Notes: generated from the letters alone by a model not told the origin. Counted from the first letter of the stretch, positions 1 through 11,274 are shown. The stretch is DNA of 64,000 bases from Gautieria morchelliformis (GCA_015179125.1 WHVA01000082.1:186001-250000), one strand, 5' to 3'. Made by a program: numbers and translations.

Positions 1-358
1 CCCTGCCCAGCCTGAGGATTCATGGACACTCCTGGCCGCTTTTTTAGCTGCGCAGTTGTGCATACCCTAAGCCTAAACTCGCGAGGACCGAGGGGATACA
101 TATACGCGAGGTGCCAAGGCTCAGTACTCAGTGGTTCGCCTCCAGCTCACAACCGCTGTGGAAAACATCGACTGTAGAACTCAATCCTGCCACGCCCTGA
201 AAAGCGCCTCTCAACTTCACCATGCATGATATAGCCATCTGTGGCGTGGAATGCAATATACGATATAAAGGGGGCTAAAACATCTACTTTTTTTTTTCAC
301 ATGCACGAAACACGAAAAAATGCCTAGCCAAATTGGATCGGATATGTTTGCAAAAACC
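1..358. other. 3' flank of ARO7-type gene, no gene recognised
   Basis: This is the downstream flank of the minus-strand chorismate mutase gene. I see a short T-run near 290 but no convincing coding segment, RNA gene or repeat. Confidence 0.5.
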
Positions 359-1524
359 TTATTTCTTTGCCAATTCTTCTATTTCGGCCGCCGAGAGCCC
401 GTCCAGGCGCTGCAACAGGTAGTCCACCTGCGAATAGGAACAGGAATAAGGATCGGGTGAGACAGGTGCGCGGCGCAGACAAGCATAAAAGCACGGAAAT
501 ACGAATACGCACTTCGACGTCCTTGGTGAGCGGGATGATGTACTTCTCGTACAAGTCCTTGACGCCCTCCACGTCTATCTTGGTAGAACCCCCGCCGTTC
601 TCGATGGGCTGCCCGTCCGGGCCGAGGTCCTGGCCGTAAAATGCGGCCTTCTTTTGCAGCCGCACGAGGAGCGCGCGTTCGACGGCGGGTTTTGTGATGA
701 GCGCCTCGAGCGCCTCGCGGTTCGGGGTGAGGATGTGCGGGATGAAGGCGGAGGGTTTTTCGATGAACTTGGACTCGGAGACGAATTTGCCTGCAACGGT
801 CACGGTCGCGGTATCCATCCGTCAGATCCGCTCATACTCATACTCATGAAGAAAGCGATGGCTCGCACCGTAATGCACGCGCTTGCTTATGGCTTGCAGG
901 ACCTCGACGTCGACGGTGGCAGCGCTCCCGTAATTGCCGTCATCGTCCGCGACGCCGTCGATGCCCTTGGCGCGTTTTATGCCGGCGAGTTGCTCCGTCG
1001 CGCGCTTGGTGATTCGCGGGACGATATCGCCCGTGTAGAACTTGAGGATCTCGGCGTTGGCGTTCACGTTGTTGGGGTACAGGATCTTGGGGAACGGCAG
1101 GGGCTGCAGGACGGGCTGTGGGAGGCTCTTCGAGAAGGGATATTCGTCCGGGCTGTCGTACGCATACTACCACTTGAGCACGCAGCACAGTCTCGAACGA
1201 AGAAAACGACGCGACTTGCCTGGTATATCTGCGCGCCTTGGCTGCGAAGGCAATTCAATATCCGAGTTAAAGTTAACATGAAACTAAAACCAGGGACGTA
1301 CCGTGGAAGGTTTCTATCTCTTTCAAGAACCACTCGAGCCAGCTCCCCTCAAAGCCCGCCGCCTTGAGCTCCGCAAACGCGCCGGGCTGGTATATCCGCG
1401 GGTTGTGCACGAACTGCGCGCGCTCGATCAGCGAGAAGATGATGGTGTCCTCCAGACGGATGAGGATGGAGCGGATGCGCTCGAGCGACAGCGGGTCGTC
1501 TACGATGGCGAAATTTTGAGACAT
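359..1524 (-). CDS. ARO7: Cytosolic chorismate mutase (AroQ, ARO7 type), five exons
   Basis: Converts chorismate to prephenate, the committed step toward Phe and Tyr, in the cytosol. Exons on the minus strand are 1524-1302, 1241-1220, 1152-869, 790-513 and 427-359, giving 291 residues against 256 in yeast. The start is the only Met upstream of the conserved helix. Visible family motifs are [17 protein letters not shown] (catalytic Arg, yeast R16), GNYGSAAT (the effector-binding loop of the Trp/Tyr-regulated enzymes), [16 protein letters not shown] (yeast R157 and K168), and [16 protein letters not shown] at the C-terminus (yeast T242 and E246). The allosteric loop implies the usual Trp activation and Tyr inhibition. 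Exon 2 is a 22-nt micro-exon; its downstream intron starts GCAAGT, a GC-AG intron. Only with this micro-exon do the phases fit and the conserved HAKARRYTSPDEYPF appear. There is no signal peptide. The identification is very secure; exon edges are inferred. Confidence 0.95.
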
Positions 1525-1655
1525 GGCGAGGTGGACGGACGGCGTGCGTGGTAGTGGACAGAGAAAGAGCCCAGTAGTAGCCGAAGCGCACCAACTCCGA
1601 AGTCGAGGGTCCTTATCAATAGAGGTGACGCGGCACCAGAGTGGTGGAAGCTCTG

Positions 1656-1664
1656 CTATATAGT
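1656..1664 (-). promoter_or_regulatory. Candidate TATA box for ARO7-type gene
   Basis: The minus strand reads CTATATAGC about 135 nt upstream of the start codon of the chorismate mutase gene. It is a plausible core promoter by sequence and distance only. Confidence 0.4.
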
Positions 1665-1699
1665 GTACATATTCGGATGGCGCGCATCTATTCGCTGCA

Positions 1700-3800
1700 A
1701 GCTCAGGGCTGCAGTGCTAGGCCGGACTCTGCAGCTGGCACTAGTTGTGACCCGTGGGTCCCAGGCACAAGACGGGGTGAATCGTGAATCATACTTTACC
1801 ATATCATCGCGCGCGGGGCTCGAAACGCAAAGTCTACGCAGCCGCACTTCTTAATAAATATCTAATTTAGAGATGAACACCGGAGGGCTGGGGGTTTATG
1901 ATTTATCGACCCTGAACTCAATTGGCGTATACACCAGCTAGGTTGTACGAATCGATGGATATGCCAAACGCCTGCGATCTGTGACGCAGAAGCGATCAGC
2001 ATCGAGCTCGAAGTTAAGCTCGGGTGCTGGCATGGACATAAGTATATATGGAAGGATCTGTTATGGTCGAGGGCGGATCTGTGCTGAGCGAGCATCGCCC
2101 CATCGATGCTGCGAAGGGACATGCCGTTTACTCCTATCAAAGTACCCTTACTACGCTATTAGTGCATGCTCAGCGCTCAGCCGTAAGGTATGATACACTG
2201 TATCAGCTCATTAATATAACAAGGACAGCAATGGCTCGTGAGGCAGCTATTTCGTTGCGCTCGAGAGAATACAGACAGATACGGACGTGTGACCACTATC
2301 AAGGGATTGCCTCGGCGGGACAGACACTGAGGATCGATTGTGTTGTGGAGCGCAGCACGCGTCCGTAGCAACTGAGGCGTTAATCTGCCAATGCCATCCC
2401 GAGCTGCACATTGTACATCGAGAAGGAGTGGACGAGTTCCTTTCCCGCATCGCTGCCTGGTGGACATGACAGGACACATCCCTTCGTACTTTGAACGGCC
2501 TGGTGCTGTGTGCTATGTTTGTAAATTGATCAGTCGCAATATATCGAATGATACCTGGGCCCACATCGAATCCATGTCCATGGATCAGATCGAGGAACAG
2601 GTTCAGGCCTCAGGACCATGTGCTCGTCCCAAAATTGGCATCTCAGACTCCACCCGTCACAGCAATTAGCTCAGAGTCCCTCTCCAAGTAGTATTGGTAT
2701 TTCATAGATCAGTTTCATCTATCGTCTCCGTGCACACATCAGTGTTGTAATGGCAGACAGTTGTGTGTCAAGTAATGGAAGACTCATAGCTGTCAGTGTG
2801 AGAGGTAGCACCAAATCAGCTGGGATCAGGTTGACATACGCACATGGTCTCGAGATGGACGCAGTGTGGAACAGGAAGCTCAAGGACAGTAGTGACATGA
2901 TGGACCCGTCCCACAGGCAGGTCCGGAAGCGTGGATCCACCGGACGATGACTGACGGAGCTTATGTAAGTATTGGAGACGGCATGTTCCGGACCTGCCAA
3001 GGCATCACGGCCCGCTCTGAGCTTGGAATGATGTTTAAGCGTGCTGGTGATCCGGGTGGTGCCTCTGGGAATTTGTCTGGTCAGGCCCATGGGAACGCGT
3101 GTCTCGTCCACCTCTGTTATCCCAACAGGAAGACGACGTATGATCACTCCGCTCTTCAGTGGAGTATCGCTGCCAGTCGTGCTTCGTACTGCTCAGTCGC
3201 TGCATGAAATTGCCAAGGAAGGGCTTTTCGCTCCGGCCCCTGCCGAGGATCCATCACGAAGTCAAAGGCGGAGATGGATCCAAGTCCAACCAGGTGAGTG
3301 GAGTAGCTGTCACTCGATGAGAGTCTGGATCTCACCATGTCAACCATGTCACTATGAGCCCCACCCACCCGATCCACACTGACCACGCCCTCGTAGTTCT
3401 CCTGCGCCCTGCCAGGCGAAGTTTCAGCAACCCGCTTGCTGTCCACGTCCGACACTCAGGGCACTGCCGCTGAATCGCCAGACGCCCAGCTAGGTAAAAC
3501 ACCCCGCCGGACTAAAAATTGCAAACAGCCCATATACCAGTATTAGATGGTTGCCTATTAGTATCTGATTAGTTATGTTCGGAACGCCCGACCTTCTCAT
3601 GCTGATCGTGTTCGAATTCTTTGCGCGCGGGTCTCCCCGGTGGCGTCCGGAAATCGACCTTCGTAATGCTGTGCTGGGTGACACGCGCCACGCCACGGGG
3701 AAGCGCCCCCACAGGCGCAAGCGTGGGGCAGCCATAGGCTGGGGCCAGGCATGTGCATGATTCCCGAAGGAATAAGAACTATTTGACTCCAACGGTGCCG
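1700..3800. other. Intergenic stretch, no recognised gene
   Basis: About 2.1 kb without a recognisable protein family. The longest open stretches are on the minus strand: 3455-3156 (99 codons, beginning MSDVDSKRVAET) and 3147-2719 (142 codons). They are adjacent and could be pieces of one decayed or multi-exon minus-strand gene, but no domain or convincing splice pattern was seen, so they are not called as genes. Confidence 0.4.
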
Positions 3801-3806
3801 CTTATC

Positions 3807-3814
3807 TTATAAAG
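3807..3814 (+). promoter_or_regulatory. Candidate TATA box for DUF6533 gene
   Basis: TTATAAAG lies 114 nt upstream of the ATG at 3928, followed by a GC-rich leader. Distance and sequence suit a core promoter. Confidence 0.45.
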
Positions 3815-3927
3815 GGCCGGTACTGCACTGTACTCCAGGGACGCGCGCCGTTGTCTTGTCCGCCCGCCCACCGTGTCCGCGTAGGCCCTAAGTCCGTCCC
3901 GCCGTTTGCTAGTATACTAGAGCCACC

Positions 3928-5795
3928 ATGTCTGCCTTCGCTGCCTCGGCGCTGATCAAGCAAAACGTCACCGTGAGTGTCTCCGGGTCGCGCTGACGTG
4001 ACGCGCACTGACTGGGCGGGTCGCTTGCTTGCTTGCTTGCTGCAGTATCTTGATCGTACGCACAGCCGCCGTCGTTGCTTGCGATCGCCTCGCTGACCTG
4101 ACGATATGATATGATATGATCTCTGTCTCTGCGCAGTCGTGGCTGCGGCGATCCTGACGTACGACTACCTCCTCACCGTCGAGCGCGAAGCCCGGCTCGT
4201 ATGGCCCGTCCCATGGAACGTGGGCAAGGTCCTCTTCTTCCTCACGCGGTGCGTGCCCCGTGCATTCATCCTCCTGATGCATGCCCCCGAGCCGTCTTTT
4301 CATGCCTTCCTTGTTTTGTTGCACGCCAGATACCCAGTGTTCGCGGATACCTTCATGGTGTTATACCGTGCGTGTTTACCCGCATTGGAGACATCCCTAC
4401 TTCCGTGTCCGAACTGAGCCTTGCTGCCTCGGCATCGGTAGATCAGTTCGCAATCATGAGTCCAGCAGCATGTCAGGGGATATTCAAAACGATTGGATGT
4501 AAGCAACTCTCGCTCCCCGCGCGCTCCCTACCTCCCTATTTTCCCAATTCAACCTTTCCCACGCCTTTTAGACCTCCTCGGCGTCGGGACACTCATCGCG
4601 GAAAGCATCCTCGCCGTGCGCACCTGGGTCATATGGCAGCGCAACCGCCGCGTCGGCGCCATCCTCATCGTCGCCCTCGTCGGCTTCTGGACCCCCATAT
4701 TCTACTTCCTGAGCCTCTCCCTGAATTCCCTCGTCTGTAAGTCCTCCCGTCCACCCAAGTCTGAGTATGCTGCGCCAGCCGTTGCGAGTCTTCTGACGTT
4801 TGACGACGCGTAGTTGCGGTGCCGCCCGAGCCGAATCTGGCGGGCTGCTTTCTCTTCAAGCAAAACCCCATCCTGTGGGTCGTGTTCGTGTTCCTGATGA
4901 CCTTTGAAACACGTGAGCAAAGCCTCTCTCTCTCCTGGCGTCTTATATCCCCATGCTCATGCTCAAGGCCAACCCGTGCAGTGATTCTGGGCTTGACGTT
5001 GCTCAAGGGGGTTGAACACTGTGAGTTGTCCGACGGCACGCTGGGCCCGATTTGTAATTGATACGGCTTAGTCCGCAGGACGCAATCTACCCTCGTTTCG
5101 GTGTTATACCGCGACGGCATCCTGAACTATATATACCTCTGCCTCCTCTCCATCGTCAACGTCGTCGTCCTCCTAACCGCCCCCGTGAGTCCCCCCCACC
5201 ATTACTAAAACTAAAACTAAAACTAAAACACACCTCCCACCCACCCACCCACCCTTGGTGTTGACAGCACGGCTACTCCACGCTGCTCACCGCGACGCAG
5301 CGCGCGCTCCACTCGGTCCTCTCCGCGCGCATCCTGCTGCACCTCCGCGAGGCCGCCGTCATGCGCGGCAAGAGCACCATGTCGCACGTCACGAGCGAGA
5401 TGGGCGGGTTCACCATCAACCGCAGCTCCGGGCCCGGGCGCAAAAGCACGCCCTCTTCCGCGCTGGGCGGGATGCGCCCGGGGAAGACGCGCAGCGGCCG
5501 CGGGCACGGCAGGGCCGGCGCGACGTACCCCGAGTTCGGGCTCGAGTCCGTGCCCACCACGATGGAGTCCTACATCTCGACGGAGCCGGACGACGCGGCG
5601 CTCCCCGCCATATGGTTCGAGAAGGGCGAGGTGGGCGCGGAGGAGCTGTTCGGCGAGAAGCGCGAGGGGGAGCTGCCGGAGACGGTGACGTGGTTTGGGG
5701 ACCAGGGCCGGGATCGGGATCTTGCGGGCGGGGGCGGGGGTACGCCGAGCGAGGAGGATGTGGAGCTGGACGTGGGCCCCGGCCTCGGGCGGTGA
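3928..5795 (+). CDS. DUF6533-type multi-pass membrane protein, ten exons
   Basis: Predicted integral membrane protein of the large basidiomycete DUF6533 family; function unknown. Exons are 3928-3972, 4046-4055, 4137-4248, 4330-4367, 4442-4498, 4572-4736, 4814-4912, 4982-5020, 5072-5184 and 5268-5795, giving 401 residues with every phase consistent. The N-terminal DUF6533 motif reads YLDLVAAAILTYDYLLTVER, followed by hydrophobic spans LLGVGTLIAESILAV, GAILIVALVGFWTPIFYFLS, PILWVVFVFLMTF and the YIYLCLLSIVNVVVLLT region. The last exon encodes a long Gly/Ser-rich, probably cytosolic tail (from about MRGKSTMSHVTSE) ending LGR. Exon 2 is only 10 nt; without it the YLDL junction is lost. Introns carry GCTT and GATAT microsatellites. 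The family call is secure. Any receptor-like role would be speculation. Confidence 0.85.
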
Positions 5796-5823
5796 GAGAA
5801 AGAAAGAAAGAAAATCAAAATCT

Positions 5824-6030
5824 ATGGGGGCTGGGGTGCTGGCTGGTGGGGTTTTTATCATTATACACACATACACACACACGTATTGGGTAGGTAGTCG
5901 ACAACTCTGTATTCCTTGCTTTTGTAGTGCTGCGTGCGTCAGGGATGAATGAATCCATGATGCATATGAGTGGCAAAGAATGTTTGGTATTTAAATAGTC
6001 AAGGTTAGACGATAATGTACAAAAACAACG
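5824..6030 (+). repeat. 3' flank segment with a second copy near 32.2 kb
   Basis: This stretch after the DUF6533 stop codon shares ordered blocks with 32160-32315: TTTTATCATTATACACAC, TGTAGTGCTGC, TCAGGGATGAAT, ATGAGTGGCAAAGAA and AAGGTTAG. The second copy sits just beyond the 3' end of the secreted chorismate mutase gene. It could be a segmental duplication of the 3' UTR or a small dispersed repeat. Confidence 0.6.
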
Positions 6031-6169
6031 GTACTAGTACTGGTGCTATGTACAGGTGCTTGGTGCCTGCGGCTTTCCCACGATTTTCCAGTTGCAGAGC
6101 CCAGCTTGCAGAAGAAGGGACGGTGAAGCAATGAAAACGCTGTGTGCTGATTAAACAAATGGGAAGACA

Positions 6170-6890
6170 TGGCCTGGCTCAACGTAGACAATGCCGACAT
6201 CTTCCAAAAAATAAAATATGAATTGACAACAAGGGGCGCAGCAACACATTTGAGTGGGTAAAAGGACACGCCGGCACCAAAGGAAACAAAGAGGCAGACA
6301 AATTAGCCTCGGAAGGAGCAAATAAGGAGGAGGTCGATGAAATAGACCTAACCGTCCCAAAAGAATACAAACTCCAAGGCGCAAGGCTACAAAGCCTGAC
6401 ACAGAAACTGGCCTACAAGTTGATAATGAGAGAGAAAAACATCGACCCAGTGACAAAAACCGGAAGAAAAAAGCTTGCTGAAACAAAAGCAGAGCTACAA
6501 GAGACACTGGGAGTCAACCCAATGGACAGGGCAATATGGAAAACATTGAAGTCCCCTATGATAAGAAGAAACATTGCAGACTTCCTATGGAAACTACTCC
6601 ATGGAAGGCTAAGAGTCGGAGTATACTGGAAAAACATACCTGGCTATGAAGAGAGGGCCAGCTGCAGGCAATGTGGAGGCCTAGAAACAATGGACCACAT
6701 CTGGTTTGAGTGCCAAACTCTGGGCCGGTCTGAGGTCTGGGAAGCAGCGGAAACCTTCTGGAACAAGACAACAGAGATAAAAGAAGGGGTGAACAGATGG
6801 ATACACCTGAATGAAAACCTAATAAGGGGACTAGGAGCCGTAAAGAAAGCAAAATGTGTCATGAACCGGTTTATTTACCAACTGCGCTGA
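6170..6890 (+). mobile_element. LINE fragment: RNase H and C-terminal zinc finger
   Basis: C-terminal part of a non-LTR retrotransposon polyprotein. The RNase H domain is marked by WVKGHAGTKGNKEADKLASEG (around 6254-6320). An open frame then runs to 6890 and contains a CRQCGGLETMDHIWFEC zinc-binding motif (6664-6714) like the reverse-transcriptase-associated zinc fingers. Upstream, WLNVDNADIFQKIKYELTTR (6175-6235) is in another frame, so at least one frameshift is present. No reverse transcriptase lies further upstream, so the copy is 5'-truncated and dead. The 3' tail at 11.5-12.9 kb may belong to the same family. Confidence 0.75.
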
Positions 6891-7412
6891 GCGCTTACAT
6901 GGAATCTTTTCCCCCAATCGTCTCATCAGACCACTGCCATCACATCTTCATACCCCAAGTTGAGACATCACCTCCAGTGCCATGTGCTTCACTGCCACTC
7001 CCACACGTGCACCTACGCCATCATTCCCTATGCAGATGTCGCCAAGCATTTGGGCACCATCACCAGTCCACACCAGGCGACGATCTGGCAGGATGAGTGC
7101 CGACAGCATGGATTGGGGAAGCCTTGATCCCCATGAACTCTTCTTCGACCCTTCCTCAGGACGAGTTGACATGCCTATGCACTATATTCCCTTTGTGCAT
7201 GAGGGCAAGAGAAGTGTAGAGATTCAGATATTGGAAAGCGGGGTTAGCACCAGCTATGACCCATATTGTTTTGATCATTTCCAACCCTCTCAACCACCTA
7301 ACCCTACACCACCCCCTTTGATTGACTTGGAAAGTCAAGCATTGCCTCAGAGGCTGTGTGTCTGGAGCAGAGATGTGTGGTTCTGGATTGTTGGTTGGCT
7401 CAGGGGTTAGGA
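6891..7412 (+). other. Unrecognised stretch with one open frame
   Basis: An open frame from 6982 to 7410 encodes a Pro-rich, low-complexity peptide (SADSMDWGSLDPHELFFDP near its middle). It directly precedes the TGACTCA-rich LTR-like block, so it may be the tail of a degenerate LTR element. No family could be recognised. Confidence 0.3.
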
Positions 7413-8036
7413 CGACTCATTATTGTCTCCATGAGTCACTCTTGATTTACCAGTATCCCTCATGACTCACTCTTCTTGTTTTCATTGACTCATCATGACT
7501 CAGTTCCCCTATTGTGTACCATATCAGCTTTATTGTCCTGACTCCTCTTCATGACTCACCTGACTCACTCTGACTCATTCTGACTCATTCTGACTCATTG
7601 TGACTCATCCCTCTTGTTGTTCTGACTCCTTCTCATACTCACCTGACTCACTCTGACTCACTCTGACTCATTCTGACTCATTCTGACTCACGGTGACTCA
7701 TCCCTCCTATTCTCTTCTGACTCATCCCCCTTTTCCAAAGTAGATAAATACCAGAGCTTGCTCCATGTATTTTGCTAGTTTGGTTATCATATACGTTACA
7801 CCGTCTCCTGTGCCCTTAAGCACTTGAGGGTACCTTGCTCACTCTATCGTCTCTCTTCTCTCAATCTCTTACTTCGAGGCTTGTCTACTTCAGACTTGTC
7901 CTTCTTCTTATCTCTTTTGACCAACCAGAACAGGCACCCCTTTTTAGTGCAGGGTCTTCAACATTGGGATCTTACGCCTGGTGTGGACAGTTCTGACAAA
8001 ATGCTTCTCCTCAACACAAGTGTTACAAAAATATAA
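7413..8036. repeat. TGACTCA array in a probable solo or partial LTR
   Basis: Seventeen copies of TGACTCA (one as TGAGTCA) lie between 7432 and 7724. Two runs have exact 10-bp spacing: 7561, 7571, 7581, 7591, 7601 and 7644, 7654, 7664, 7674, 7684, 7694. The motif is the Gcn4/AP-1 bZIP consensus. It is followed by GATAAATACCAGAGC (TATA-like, about 7742) and a pyrimidine-rich stretch to about 8036, the layout of an LTR promoter. No clear TG...CA ends or target duplication were found, so the LTR call is tentative while the array itself is certain. Confidence 0.6.
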
Positions 8037-8390
8037 GGACGTAGTCCTGGCACCAATGCCTCTGCACTGTTCTGCCTGCAGTGTGTTACGACCCATCCAG
8101 CCGCGTGAGATGGTATAATGTCAAACTTTTCATTCGTCTGTTAAATTTTGGATTATGGAATCTGGAACTAACGGGATGATTCAGGACGATCTGTTGGGAG
8201 CGCAAGTTCGAGAGAGAAGCCCTATTCCGGATTGTGTGATCATTTCATTGTATCCTGGCGGTGTGACCGCCATACGTGCAGCGTGGGACAATATCTGAAG
8301 CCAAGGTGATTACGTGTCTTGGAGAAAAGAGGCGAAAGGGACGCCAATTTCTGGAGCACATCAATCAAGAATGGTCAGGAGTGGGTGACC
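8037..8390. other. No gene recognised
   Basis: Mixed sequence between the LTR-like block and the inverted-repeat element. No coding family, RNA gene or repeat structure was seen. Confidence 0.4.
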
Positions 8391-9064
8391 TTAAATCCCC
8401 ACCCCGACGCTTCAAACTCCGACGCACCCCTCACCACCCACAAGGCTTCGTGTACATGAGTAATTAGAAAAATACCAATTAAGAGATTAAAAAATTGTTC
8501 AGCGTAAATTTTACTGTTTCTCCCGGGCGCACGAAGAGGACTGACCATTCACCGACCCTCCCCTCCCTTGCTACGCTCGGGGGGTCCCCCGAACCGGGTC
8601 GGTTCAGGTCGGCACGCTAAAGCCTCGTTCGTGCATCCAAAATAGTATATGTGTATCGTGAATTTCATGACCAACAATTAAAATGCCACATTGAGTTATA
8701 GAAAGAAAGTAGAGAAAAAGCCAATAGGGCCACTGAACCATTTACAAAAATAAATGCAAGTGCCGAGAAAACATTTGCACTGAGCAGGGCTCAAACCTAC
8801 ACCCAGCCTCACACAGTTAAAGACTTAACCACTGCATTAAGCCCACTTTATATCACAACATACTCTATAAACATTATATATTCAGATCTGAGACACGTAT
8901 AGTTACAATAAATGTAACATGTTTTAATCTTTCAGAATGTTTCTGACGCATTTTATTGCCATTATATCATGTTTTTCTTTATACATAAACCTCATTGCGA
9001 TGTGGAGAACTTACGCGAGCGTGTGCGTCGGAGTCCGAAGCGTCGCGTCGGGGTGGGGATTTAA
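8391..9064. mobile_element. Inverted-repeat element (TIR-like ends)
   Basis: TTAAATCCCCACCCCGACGC at 8391-8410 is matched exactly in inverted orientation at 9045-9064. Similarity continues inward for about 20 more bases (ACTCCGACGCAC on both arms), with a small insertion in the right arm. The 674-bp interval holds a GC-rich left part and an AT-rich right part with a tRNA-like segment. Both ends carry TTAA, which is the piggyBac target, but that link is only a suggestion. Confidence 0.5.
8776..8862 (-). repeat. tRNA-related SINE head (Pol III A and B boxes)
   Basis: On the minus strand, GCTTAATGCAGTGGTTAAG resembles the tRNA A box. About 30 nt downstream, GGTTTGAGCCC fits the B box GGTTCGANTCC. 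The spacing fits a tRNA-derived head, but the flanks do not close an acceptor stem, so this is a tRNA-related SINE or tRNA pseudogene rather than a working tRNA. Confidence 0.5.
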
Positions 9065-9701
9065 GACTTTCCGTCAGGAGTCCGTAACATTTCGCTGCTA
9101 ATTCACATAGATGACGGACAGTTCTCCATGGCTCTTGAGCATACTGTATCATCAAGACGCAGCATCTTCGACGGGAGGTCACGGAGGTGTCAACGGTCTG
9201 AGCCTCGGATTACATAACACTCCAACTTCATTAGTTTTTAGCTCCCCCGGACGTGTTCTACCCTTCACTAGGTACCAGCTAGGTGATAACGTTGTCACGA
9301 GTAGATATTGACGAGAAAGGCTTATTAATATTTTGACATCCCTTGAAGCCCCTTGTACGTCTCCCCTTGTTCAGTCCTTCTGCCGTTGATATAGCACCTT
9401 ATGGCCCTGGCGTCAAGAGTTGACTTGACGAGCATAAAAGGCCGAGTGAGATGTGAGAAATCATCCTCTGGCTTTTGCCACAGGAGGTGAAGCGAAGTTC
9501 ACATCAACATCCTGGTCGAAGAGTCTGTCGCCCTCTGATACTTGGTGCGAACGAGCGCAGCGAGTGTAAAGCCTTGGAGAAAGGCCCGTGACAACGATTC
9601 TACGACCGTCACCTCGGTTGTTTGTTTCGACAACGGCACCAAACCATCATCACAGCTAATTATCGTTCCACGTCGCCACTACTGCAGTCCGCCACGCGAG
9701 C
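9065..9701. other. Upstream region of the F-box gene
   Basis: No coding family was recognised. It contains the leader and promoter space of the F-box gene, with AGCATAAAAGGC near 9431 as a weak TATA-like site about 270 nt upstream of the start codon. Confidence 0.35.
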
Positions 9702-11045
9702 ATGAGGGACAACAATACGCTACCACAAGAGCTGATCGATGCCATTACTGACAATCTCCAGGACGTGCGTGACCGCGATGCTTTACTCGCGTGTTCACTG
9801 GTTCGCAGTTCATGGCGTCGCTCGAGCCAACGCCTTCTTTTCCGACGGGCATATCTTGCACTGGACAGAGATGACTACAAGCGACTGGCTCAAACTTTAC
9901 TCAGTTACCCTCATCTTTCCAATTACTTCCGAGAGCTGCAGGTGTGCTGGTATGATTACCGGTCGTACGAGGACAGGAAGTCCAGGATTGAGGCGCACCA
10001 GGCTATGGATCAATCACTCTTCGCAGCGGTGTTACGGAAGCTCGGCAATCTCCAGACCATAATACTGTACAGGCTGGATTGGAGTTTAATGACAGTAGAT
10101 CTCCGTCAATCGCTTCGATGGGTGCTCATGCTACCCTCGATCACATTCCTAACACTCGACATTACTCGCGATGAAAGCAACCCGGTCGACTTCGTGAGTC
10201 TTATATTTCATGCTGAAGGTCTAATGGGCTTCTCGTTAACTCATGTCGTTTTGCCATCGTGGCAGTTTCAGCCCTTGGCGCTAGAAGATCAAGGGGAAAA
10301 TGATGAATCAAGGCCTGCCTTGGAGCGCAGACAGCTTTCTGACCTGAATTTATGTCTTGGGTCTGCAGGCAATTGCGACGCATACGTTGACTGGTTTCTT
10401 GAGCCGCGATCGCGTTTTGACGTATCGCACATACAGATTTTGCGTGTAGCTGGTCTGCGCGAAGTCGACGAACAAGCTTTAAACCACCTGCTTCACACGA
10501 TTGGCAGCTCACTCATATATCTCGGATTTCGCGTGCCAATTAAAGTGGATTTGTGTGAGTGACCACCTATCTCGAACTCAAATAGGCTATCTAACTTGAT
10601 AGGTTTAGCATCGCCAGAACTAGGGTTCGACATCAAATTTACTCCGAATATTAGATTCCTATGTTTGACGAATATCAGTATTGGATTGGGCGACTCGGAA
10701 ATGCACCTGGAAACATTCGGAATGGACTGGCTTCTACGTCTCCTTTCCAATCTTGGCACTTCTAACAAATTAGAACAGATCAAACTCGAGGCGTTAATTG
10801 GCACTAAGTATAGGGAGGCGTGCTCACCTTCTCGCTGGGGGCAAATTGACCGCCTTCTTGCGGGCAATTTTCGAAAACTGCAGACGCTGGACATCACGCT
10901 TTGGGCCACCTGGGCCGACCGGCAGAACGCGTATAGTGGGATTTCTAAGGGTATACGTAAGGCACATCCATTGTTAGTAAAGCGAGGTGTTTCAGTGTAT
11001 GTTGGGTGCGGAGATTATGAATTTGAGGGCATGGAACAGTTCTGA
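9702..11045 (+). CDS. F-box-like protein, two exons
   Basis: Probable substrate adaptor of an SCF ubiquitin ligase. Exons 9702-10554 and 10609-11045 join in phase over a 54-nt intron (GTGAGT...TTTAG) to give 429 residues. The start ATG opens MRDNNTLPQELIDAITDNL, a typical F-box beginning (LPxEL-D-I), continued by DALLACSLVRSSWRRSSQRL, the conserved C-S-L-V...W core. The remaining 350 residues contain Leu-rich segments (LRKLGNLQTIILYRLDW, LSDLNLCLG, LQTLDITLWATW) of the kind seen in basidiomycete F-box proteins with degenerate LRRs. Nothing interrupts the frame. The substrate is unknown. A partial broken copy of its last exon lies immediately downstream. Confidence 0.75.
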
Positions 11046-11115
11046 AATAACTACAATGTATACAGCCGCACGCACTCGAACCTCGTGTCGAATCATGAGT
11101 ATTTGTCCCAACTAA

Positions 11116-11274
11116 GTGCTCGTTCGGCTACCGAATTGTAATTGGCAATTAGAAACGCAATGCCAGTTCGGGTGTGCAGTCTTGTGATTTAGTTTGCTCA
11201 GTTTCAGCTCGCCGAACGCAACACTCAATGTGTGATTTTGCTTAATTTCACCGAAGGCAGCCGAACACTCCAAT
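11116..11274. mobile_element. Possible small MITE
   Basis: AGTGCTCGTTCGGCTACCGAA at the left end is partly matched by the inverted right end (AGTGTTCGGCTGCCTTCGG). The 159-bp interval has no coding capacity. It lies at the junction between the F-box gene and its partial copy, so it may mark the duplication breakpoint. End matching is imperfect and no target duplication was identified. Confidence 0.3.

Noticed and set aside
654-1367. Plus-strand open frame of 237 codons antisense to ARO7
   Set aside because: It runs across all exon-intron borders of the minus-strand chorismate mutase and has no domain.
7432-7724. CRISPR-like array or satellite
   Set aside because: The repeat is only 7 bp with 3-bp spacers in the regular parts, far too short for CRISPR, and the setting is eukaryotic.
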